Origin: Tubiluchus corallicola
Lineage: Eukaryota; Priapulida; Priapulimorpha; Priapulimorphida; Tubiluchidae
NCBI GenBank assembly: GCA_030141605.1
Contig: JAQGDQ010000465.1
Location: 115,848-179,847, forward strand
DNA: 64,000 bases
Direction of reading: 5' to 3'
A program made the position numbers and the translations under genes. This document shows positions 1 to 10,800 of this stretch, one piece after another (within the stretch, counting starts at the first letter, position 1; every line of letters starts with the position of its first letter). The notes under the pieces are model-generated. The model was not told the origin of the DNA. It ran no database searches and worked only from the letters and a program-made list of their open reading frames with translations.

Positions 1-334
1 AATTAACCAATTAGCAAAGACGTTGATTGAGCAGCATTCCAAATGATTTTTAATAACTTCTTATTGATCCAACTATTGGTAGCTAAAATATATTGAAAAT
101 ATTCTATATGCTCAATGTGGACTTTACAAAGAAAAGCAGATTATATACAAGCCTCGTCCTGATTTAAAAGTGGATATGAATGCCTAGTATTACCCTAGTG
201 AATTTCATAAGGAACAAATTAAAGAAAAAAACTGCTTAAATAGCCTTTATGTAGTACAGTAATAATGTATTATTGACAAACTTCATCAGTCTGATGGAGC
301 ACATATATGATGAATTTCAAAGATGTTGTAAAAT

Positions 335-800
335 TTAAAGGAAAACCAGACCCCATCTTAAAACAAAGTTTAAAACAATCTATCCTGTAAAAATATGTTG
401 AAAGGAAACATACTAATTTTTCAAGAATGACTTCATGAAAGAATTACTACCACAAAAATTTAATTTTGCCTTTGCTCGGCCATTTCTTCCCTGTTACGTG
501 CATTTCGCCTTTTGTTAGTTAGACAGGCACTAGCGCCTGCATTTTGGAATTGCGATGCACAAGGAACAGGTGCTGTACCTCTTACTTCCAGAGCTCATGA
601 ATGAGCATAGCAATAAACTTGGAACTCTAGACTTAAAATTTGTCCAGTTTTTATATATCACACTGAATGTTGTACAGTAGACTGTATTTCCAATTTTGCT
701 TTCGCAAACACGTGCAACACGCTCATGAAATGTTTGTGCTGTTAAAAATTATGTTCATTTGTGATGTCGTGACTATTCGGGCTCGTTACCGTCAATTACG
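335..800 (+). repeat. Dispersed family B, copy 1
   Basis: About 500 bp of unassigned repeat. It starts near GGAAAACCAGACC, carries CGTGCATTTCGCC, TTAGTTAGACAGGCACTAGC and GGTGCTGTACCTCT, and ends near TTTGTGATGTCGT. Seven copies are recognisable in this window. It has no reading frame and no clear terminal repeats. Structure (SINE, MITE or LTR fragment) is undetermined. Confidence 0.75.
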
Positions 801-1555
801 TTTTTAACCTATTATTTATTTAAACCAGAAACTCCTTGATATTGTTATAGATGTTATGAAATTGAAAATCATCCCGTTTTCCTTTAAAACCTTATACAGG
901 CCGCACAAAACACATTATGCGCTCATGTGTTTATGATCGCATTAGGGATTACTCCTGTTTACATGTGTGTCTGTTCATTAGAAGTCCTTGCAAGTGAATG
1001 TTGTCTAAGAACCAGAGTCACTCTGGAACCTCTCATGATATCAGGAAAAACAGTGAGAATCTCTTAAATGGATGCTTATTGGTTGTCATGTTTTATCATT
1101 TGTTGCCTAGTTACATAATTACATGTAATAATATTATTCATAATGATTTATAAGCGGATTTATATTTTGAATTAAATTTTAGAACATCTTTTACATTCAT
1201 GGCATTTATCGAGTTCCATCAAGCTGACGAAACATGTATGATAATATATTATTGCTGTACTGTATAAATGCCCTTGAAGCAGTATTTTCTTTAACTTCCT
1301 ACCATTTCCACTAACACATCCTTCTACCCTTCCTATGTGATCTAACCTTTCTCCCAGTTCTTTTTTTTGTTCACTCATCCATTTTTTTTATCGGGTTCAC
1401 ATGACGGTGGGCTTATACAAGCCTTTGCTTCTCTAGCCCACTGCAGTACGATTATTCTTTTATGATAACGATAGTGTATGAAACATAACAATTTAATATA
1501 GTAGATGTAATAATTTTGATGTCACTGTGTGCTTTATATTGTACTGAATGTGTTG

Positions 1556-1556
<1 letters not shown>

Positions 1557-1603
<47 letters not shown>
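1557..1603. repeat. (TAA)n microsatellite
   Basis: About 15 TAA/AAT trinucleotides without interruption, in the intron before the first PTDSS1 exon of the window. Confidence 0.9.
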
Positions 1604-1722
1604 CTTATTCTTTAAGATGTTTAAATTTTAGCAATTTGTAACCCGTTTACTGCTGTTTTTTAGCAAATCTGCCCGTTAAATTTTTCTTTTCAACAACGTT
1701 ATCAAAGTCTGTTTCACTTTAG

Positions 1723-1874
1723 ATGTTTTTTGCACACTTACTACCGAATTTTAAAGAGTGTTGGTGGGACGCGCTCGTGTTAGACATCATCTTGTGCAAC
1801 GGCCTCGGAATTTGGTTCGGCATGTACGTTTGCAAGAAACTAGAGATGCGTACATTTTCCTGGGAAAGCATCAA
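1723..1874 (+). CDS. PTDSS1: PTDSS1 exon (first in window)
   Basis: The acceptor follows a pyrimidine-rich tract ending in TTTAG. The exon enters in phase 0 and encodes [16 protein letters not shown] through [10 protein letters not shown], ending two bases into a Lys codon before GTAAGT. It aligns with the human PSS1 block ending in HLLPNFAECWWD. Confidence 0.93.
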
Positions 1875-4800
1875 GTAAGTTGCTTATAGAATGTTAATGT
1901 ACTTACCTACCTGGGTGTGAGAATGATAGGAATATATGAAAATGAATATTGTTCAGCTTTGCACTGTGAGCAATCTTTGGAGATCCATTCTACGTATTGC
2001 TTTACTTTGCTTAGCTATGAATGATTAATGTACTTGGATATGAGGTAGTATAATACTCTGTAGTTACAAAATACTAAAAAAAAGACTAAATTCTTGGCAT
2101 GTAAAGTCACCTGGACTAACTGAAGCAAAGTTTCAACAAATAAAATTTTTGTAAGTCCTCCCAATGACTCGTTGTTTTGTAACGATTCGTTTTAGTAATT
2201 TCAAATTTTGCAAATTTTCTTTGTGCTTAGCAATAATTTTCGTCTTAACAACGAACTTGTGAAACCTTTATTTTTGTTTTCCATTTTGTCTGCTAACCTA
2301 AACCAAATCTACTGAATGTTTGCTGAGCTAATCCACTGAGACTTCTATTAACCAAAAGTGTAGACACGGGATTAAGTCATTTATGCAGTCTTAAGGGTCT
2401 ATGGACCAACATTAAGAAGAATAATAGAAAGTCATCAATGCAAGTTTAATCTGCTTGTTAAACACATTATATTGAAATGTTGTCATTCCAATGTAACACA
2501 CTGTGCATCATGGTACAACATGGTGTATGTTTAATCCGCTTGTTAAACAAATTATATTAAAATGTTGTCATTCTATTGTAACACAGTGTACACATTTTAG
2601 TAGGCAATATAAGCAATTCATATTTTTGAATTTTTTTAAGCAGTGCATTACATTTGTATTGGTGAATATTTCAATCATTAATTTGTTGTTGTTCTTGTTG
2701 TTGTAGTGGTTTCGCGTGGACTTACATGTAACCGTTTACATGTAATGTTGCTACCTACCGCTATGCACGTTCATCTGAAAATCGATGATTTAGAAATAAG
2801 TTTTCTTAATGTACTTGCTAAATTAGTTTTTACACAATTACGTCATTGTATCTCTTACGCAGATGCATAGTAAATCAAAATTTTTTGCTGTTTAGGGATA
2901 TTCACTCTACAACGGGAAAACTAAAAAGAGCCGTGCTGCAGTTTACACCAGAGAGGTATTGTTCTAAATCTGTGTAAAAGCTTGTAGAAAAAACCATTAT
3001 GGGATAATAAATAACATTTATTTTGCGTAGCGTCTAAATCTACAGACAGCGCAACTGACGATATACAGAGACGCTTCACGAATGCATCTAAAGGCATCAT
3101 GACGAACTTAAAAAAGGTTTACAAAATTAAACAGAAATCCTACTAAATTTCATAAAATTGAATAAGTAAATACATAAAAGCACATAGATTCACAAAATAC
3201 AAGCATACAATGACAACCCAAAATTTGATTACTTCAAAGAATGTGTGCTATTTTAAATAAGTATGTTTTAATCTGTATTTTAAACGTGTTAGTGTTCGAG
3301 TGCCCTGATGTGGATAGGCAGGCTGTTCCGTAGAGTTGGTTCTGCAACAGCAAATGACCTGTCACCCATAGTGGAACAGGTCCTGCAACAGCAAATGACC
3401 TATCGCCCATAGTGGAACAGGTCCTGCAACAGCAAATGACTTATCGCCCATAGTGGAACAGGTCCTGCAACAGCAAATGACCTATCACCCATAGTGGAAC
3501 AGGTCCTGCAACAGCAAATGACCTATCACCCATAGTGGAACAGGTCCTGCAACAGCAAATGACCTATCACCCATAGTGGAACAGGTCCTGCAACAGCAAA
3601 TGACCTATCGCCCATAGTGGAACAGGTCCTGCAACAGCAAATGACCTATCACCCATAGTGGAACAGGTCCTGCAACAGCAAATGACCTATCACCCATAGT
3701 AGAACAGGTCCTGCAACAGCAAATGACCTATCACCCATAGTGGAACAGGTCCTGCAACAGCAAATGACCTATCATGCATTTTATTCAAATTTTCCATATA
3801 TGTTGCTTGCAAGCAAAAAACGTCCATAAATTGGCATAGTTAAAACTACGTTATGATGCTTCAAAGTAGAAAGCACTAAAACTTTGGTCAAATGTTGATT
3901 TTTTTCATTTTTTTATGAAAACAAATGCTAAATATATTGGACTTTTATATTCTAGCACCAAATTATCAGGAAATGTCCAAAAAATACTAAAAATCTAATT
4001 TTATAACTTCTTACCCACTTTTCTGTCTAGAAACTAGTACTGCAATTGTAAAAAATGCGTATCTTCAAACTCTGATTGGAGCTCGTGGAAGCATTCATTT
4101 TGCTTCGGGTTTTTTCTATTGACAAGACCAGATCTTCGTCTGGATGAGCCATCTACTGGATTTAAACATAACTTCAATTTGCTCTTGTAAAATCCATAGC
4201 AACCCCACTTTTGTACGGTTGCTAAGTGTTTTGCAGAGACGCAATAAAAACAATGGCTGACTTTAACAGCGTTTTTCTCAAGCTTACGTTTTTCAGTGCG
4301 CAGCCTGCACCTCAACTTCAACGTGGATTATCTCAGCTTAGAAATAACATAGAGCGATGAAATTGGTATCAAAATGATCCTCATGAAATAGAGCATATGT
4401 GAATAACTAGAAAAGCCTAATTGCCGACTTTGGACGATTTTGCTGTGCAAGCCCACATATTATGATTATATCACGTGGCTATTTGTTCTACGAGAATAAG
4501 TCATATTATAGTTTTATGTTTACATTATCCAATATAGAGAGCTGATCCGATAAATCCAATAACAGCTTGTACGAGTTTAAGTGAGAGACCTTATCTGTCT
4601 TTAGCAAAACATCTATTTATGGTATCCGTTAATGTGGTATAGGAAAAAAATTGTAGGCAATAATGAAATTCAGCTTTACGATTGGTTTTCAGTTGGACGC
4701 ACGTACGATGGCTGGATCCAAACTGTACCTACATGAGATTCTTCGCATTATGCCAGCTAGTTATATTTTGGCAGGTAATGTTTGCATAGCTTTATTATTT

Positions 4801-7800
4801 CTTCATGTAGTGAATATAAAATTATGAAAAAATCTTTCACAAAATCCCTGTTATCCTTTATAATCTGTAGACCTGACATCTATTTGATGCAAAAATAAGT
4901 GTGAATTGCAGTTTCGGGTGTCATATCACTTTGATAGGTGTCCAAGGGACAAATTAAAACCCCAGAATTTTCTGCTTTTTTGGATGTCAAAATCAAAACA
5001 TCAAAAATAATAAACAAGGCAATTTTTGAGCTTTGTCGTTCTGTTATTGCAGTTCACTATGCATTATATAGAAATATATTCTTTTGAATAGAGACATATA
5101 GAGAATAAGAACTGAAATTTTATGCGTTTTTATGTGTGAAAGAATTAAAATGGGCGTTACACCTGCCTAATGCACGACACTTGACTGGTCTGAATCTCTA
5201 AGCCCTGTAATTTGAAATTTTTCGTAAGGCAAGATTGTAATGATATTCATAGTACAAGATGGCGGACTCTTCCATTCTTCGTGATCAATTATTTCTGTCG
5301 TTTGAACGAGAATTTCCGGCAACCTGAGTGGAACGTAAATTCTCGTCGAAATCCTTCAAAAATTTAAATTAAGATGCTTCCTTTGACGTATTGGTGAGAA
5401 ATACTGAAAAATGACCGAAACCTAGTCACTGGTATTATACATATACAAAACTATGTAAAACTGTATGCTTAGAAAATTAATATATAGTTAGTATCTGAGG
5501 TAGAATTCCTTTCTCTATTCATGTACCTTGTGTAAATGAAACAAAACAACTTTAGCTTTATACCGTTTCTGCACAGGTAACAGAACTCAACACGTTCTTT
5601 CTGAAGCACATAATAGAAGTACCAACCGGACATCCACTCAGCGTGGGTCGCCTGCTACTAATTGCTGTGATATCTGCTCCTACTTTAAGACAATACTACA
5701 GCTACGTGACAGACCCCAGATGCAGTAGGGTCGGCACACAATGTTGGGTGTTCTGGTACGTAGACCTCAAAATTATAGCGTTGTTTTGTAAATGTAGACA
5801 TACCTTAATGTAGATGAATTATAGTACAATGCCATTTTTCTCTGTTATAGTTATTTATATATAAATGGTTTTGAGTAAGTACTTGTGGTTTGTTAGTAAT
5901 ACTATTATTTAGTCCCTACGTGTCATCGTTAATTGCATGTATTTGTGTACCGTTTATATATAAGCCAATCTCTCAATCGTTTGTGGTGTAGTATTTTTAT
6001 GTAATAATTGCACTTGTTTGTTATGTGGGGCTTGTATAAAATCGGACTCCATAATTGCTTGTGGTGTGTTACAAAGTATGCACTTGGATACACATATTTC
6101 GGAGGAGAATAAGAGTTCCTAACTTTGGGCCGCTAAGTCTAGTGCCCCTCAAAATATGACGGCCTGGACTACAACCCCCGTGTGACCCTGAATACCGTTG
6201 AAACCATGAACAATTAATGTTATTTAACTCAGGGGGGTAGTGATATACTGAGCTAGCAGAAAGTTTCTAGGCAAGTCAAAAAACAGCTGTACTGTTGTGC
6301 GTGTACTGTGGGATTGTTGCTAGTATCATGAGCTTTAATTTTTCCTTTCTTTACTACAGTAGTTGTGGTATTGACATTGAAACTTTAGTAATTTCTATGG
6401 CTTGTTAATATTATTAAAATGTTAACATAAATTTAATCCGTACATTTTGTAATTCTCCAATCTTTCATCCTCTTTCTCACTACATCTTCACACTCATTAC
6501 CTTCCAGGTTCTCCTTCCCTTCTTCTTGCACTTTCTGCACTCCCATTATTCCACATTGTCCTCTTTCTCGCTACATCTTCACACTCGCTACCTTCCAGAC
6601 TTTCCTTCCCTTTTTCTTGCACTTTCTGCACTCCCATTATTCCACATTGCCCTCTTTCTCACAACATCTTCACACTCATTACCTTCTAGACTTTCCTTCC
6701 CTTTTTCTTGCACTTTCTGCACTCCCATTATTCCACATTGTCCTCTTTCTCACTACATCTTCACACTCGCTACCTTCCAGACTTTCCTTCCCTTTTTCTT
6801 GCACTTTCTGCAGTCCCATTATTCCACATTGCCCTCTTTCTCACTACATCTTCACACTCATTACCTTCCAGGCTCTCCTTCCCTTTTTCTTGCACTTTCT
6901 GCAGTCCCATTATTCCACATTGCCCTCTTTCTCGCTACATCTTCACACTCGCTACCTTCCAGACTTTCCTTCCCTTTTTCTTGCACTTTCTGCACTCCCA
7001 TTATTCCACATTGCCCTCTTTCTCGCTACATCTTCACACTCATTACCTTCCAGGCTCTCCTTCCCTTTTTCTTGCACTTTCTGCACTCCCATTATTCCAC
7101 ATTGCCCTCTTTCTCGCTACATCTTCACACTCGCTACCTTCCAGACTTTCCTTCCCTTTTTCTTGCACTTTCTGCAGTCCCATTATTCCACATTGCCCTC
7201 TTTCTCACTACATCTTCACACTCATTACCTTCCAGGCTCTCCTTCCCTTTTTCTTGCACTTTCTGCACTCCCATTATTCCACATTGCCTGTTCGGCTCAC
7301 ATTCTTACAAGTTCCCCTTCCTATCTGAGCCGATAATTATCCGCGCTGCAATAATCGTTTGGCCATATTTTATCTATTATTCTCATGTTATATTTTATAT
7401 TATGCATTTTTGTGTAAAACATTGTTAAGTTGTACTTCGTTCTTGGAATAAATAAGCTATAATAATAATAATAAATTTATAGATATTTTTCGATACTGTA
7501 AGTGTTTATATATATATATATCATGGAACGCAGTAAATAGGAATAAATAAGCTATACTAATAAAAGGAATAAATAAGCTATAATAATAATAATAAATTTA
7601 TAGATATTTTTCGATACTGTAAATGTTTATATAATATATACCATGGAATGCAGTAAATAGGAAGTTCTCTTTTTGTTACAATGATTACATTGCTTTTTCA
7701 GTGCTATAGCTATAACTGAAGCGCTGATCTGTGTAAAGTTGGGCAGGGATTTATTCGCTCTCACGGAAATCTCGTGTATCGTAGGATGGCTGGTGTTTCA

Positions 7801-10800
7801 GGTAACTTCTACTTCAAATGAAACGTATCGTCTAAAGTTGCTTGAATTGGTTGTGCTTTCTTTTTGTAAGTTTATGCTATCTGGTCTAAAGTGTTAGCTT
7901 TTGTGCTTCTAGAGAATGCTTGTATGGTCAGCACATGTGTAAGTTCTACAATGGACTGTCGGATTTTAAATTTATATGTCTCACACAACACTGAGAGTAG
8001 CCTTTCTGGACCTCTGTATAATGAGTCAATGTATTAAAGGAAAATAGGATGATTTTTCATATCCTACCCCATCTTGAAGGATGTTGAAGGGCGGAAGGAT
8101 ATGTTAAGACTTATAATATTGCAAAAGCATTTCTGATTCAGTCCGAGTCACATTCTGTGTGATACACAAAACCTTGATAAATTTGAAGTTTAAAATTTTA
8201 AATTTCTAGTTTACCTACAATTGAATGTGTGTGTGTGTGTGTGTCTGTGTGTGTGTGCGCGTGTGCATGCGTGCGTGTGTGCAGCATCTCAACTTTGAAA
8301 TGAGAGGTACAGCACCTGTTTTTTATGCCTCGCGTATCCAAGATGCAGGCGCTACATGGCAAAAAGCATATAACACATATAAGAACTAGCCGTGCGAATG
8401 CAAAACCACCATTCTTTTGGTTGTAATAATTCTTTCATGTAAGTCTTTCTTACATAATTCTTACATCAATTCAATATTTTATGGGGGGGGATTGTTTTGA
8501 GCTATAATTTAAGATTGGTCCGGTTTTTGCTTAAATCTGTTTTTGACATTCTTGGTTTCTAGTTGTGAAAGTCATTTTTGAGTTTGTTGTTCAGTCACTT
8601 TGTTATGATTGAGTTTAGGTACAGAGAAGTATGAATAGGAACCAAAAATCTATAATAAATATTTGCACTGCACACAACAGAAAAGTGTTTATTGAACTAC
8701 AGAAAACATGAGTAGCAAAACTGCTGCACTGAACATTGAGCAAAAACTAGAAAGCAAAAACAGTCAGTAAAACCTGTTTCACAGCCAGTATACAGGTATA
8801 GAACTTGACCTATGCAGACTTGCACAGGCTTCACAACAACCATTAATTTTAGATAGGGAGAGGACCAGTGTGTATGTAGTCACTGGACCATACAATTATA
8901 CTGAAGGTAAGTCAGCTGGTAGAATGTAACAAGATTAGCACATAGATGGCAGCACCTAACTACAATGTACAATTCCGACTTTCACAGAAGTAATTGTAAT
9001 GCTTAATCTTTCAACTAAGAAAATGTAGTCCAAAATGCTCCTGACTTTGTTATTACGGTTTTTTGTAGAATAAATAAATTATTTTAATCGTAACATCAAA
9101 CTAGGATTTGGTACCTAATTGATATTCCCATTTTTTTCCGCTGTTTTTTAAATACTAATTGGTACATCCTTCACAAGCACTAGGGAACATCCTTATGAAC
9201 CTGTTGTAGAATTTTCCTAAATTTCAGTGCTTGATTTCTGTATGTTGAATAAGTAGTAGCTAAAGCAGCAGATATGACTCGTTAGTACTCTACTCCTTTA
9301 TTTACTTATTTAAAAATAAAAATGTAAGCAATATAGTAAATTATACTATTTGGTATATAGAAAATCACCATGTAAAGTGTACAGGTCTTACCAAACGCAT
9401 ATGACACATTCTTAAGTGTGTGTGCATGTATGTTTGTTTGTTTAATTATTATGTGTATGTATGTATATGTATAATGTGTATGTATGCGTATGTGTGTTTG
9501 TTTATTTAATTATTATGTGTATGTATGTATATGTATAATGTGTATGTATGCGTATGTGTGTTTGTTTATTTAATTATTATGTGTATGTATGTATATGTAT
9601 AATGTGTATGTATGCCTATGTGTGTTTGTTTATTTAATTATCATGTGTATGTATGTATATGTGTGTTTGTTTATTTAATTATTATGTGTATATATGTATA
9701 TGTATAATGTGTATGTATGCGTATGTGTGTTTGTTTATTTAATTATTATGTGTATGTATGTATATGTATAATGTGTATGTATGCGTATGTGTGTTTGTTT
9801 ATTTAATTAGTATGCGTATGTATGTATATGTATAATGTGTTTGTATGCGTATGTGTGTTTGTTTATTTTATTATTATGTATATGTATGTATATGTATAAT
9901 GTGTATGTATGCATATGTATAATGTCTACGTATGCGTATGTGTAATGTGTATGTATGCGTATGTATAATGTATATGTATGCGTATGTATAATGTGTATGA
10001 ATGCGTATGTATAATGTGTATGAATGCGTATGTATAATGTGTTTGTATGCATATGTATAATGTGTATGTATGCGTATGTATAATGTGTATGTATGCGTAT
10101 GTATAATGTGTATGTTATTTAATTAGTAGAGGTAAAATGGTTTAGCGCGATTGAGACCGGAAGCTGATGATACATTTGCATACAAAATGATAACAAAGTT
10201 TGAATTGAATGCTTCGGTACTGTTTTGTAAAGTATTTTTATTATTATATTTATATTTGATTTTTATGCTTTGCAGATGGCGCTGTCGATACTGTGTGTGT
10301 ATCTATTGGTCGTCTTTGCTAGAAAAATGAAGGTGAATTTATCTCTATTGAAATCGATTTGTGCAGTTCATGGTTTTAAGAATTTTATAAAGTTAATCAC
10401 TCTAGCCGTTATTACCATATGTGAGTTATAAAGGCTTAAGCATTGTTCACATTTGGACAACACATTAGAATACGCGTTTACTTTTTAAATCTGCTTCTAG
10501 AGGATACTTTTTCATTGAGATTTGACAGCTGCTGTTTACTTCGAAGTAAGTGACACCTGCTTATAAATTGTCAGCAGATACCCAACAGACAATAGAATTT
10601 TATTCCTTTTGCATTTGCCAGAAACTTTTGGTATTTCACTGAATGTTTGATCTGCCAACCTTAAAATTGTTGCTTAGATGTCAAGAGCTTGTGCAGATTG
10701 GAATACTTGCTTTTCCAGATAGAGTAAACATTGTAAATTGTTTCCATATGCAGTTTCATTAAATGTGTGCTTGCGTAGCAAAATCGTCCATAAGTCGGCA

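Noticed and set aside
4034-4321. 95-codon minus-strand frame
   Set aside because: Inside a family A transposable element; the partial conservation seen between copies is explained by the repeat itself.
6526-7428. Three overlapping plus-strand frames of 206-300 codons
   Set aside because: They are one 91-bp tandem unit read in three frames inside a PTDSS1 intron; no family match.
9807-10052. His/Thr/Ile repeat frame
   Set aside because: Translation of the GTATGT array.
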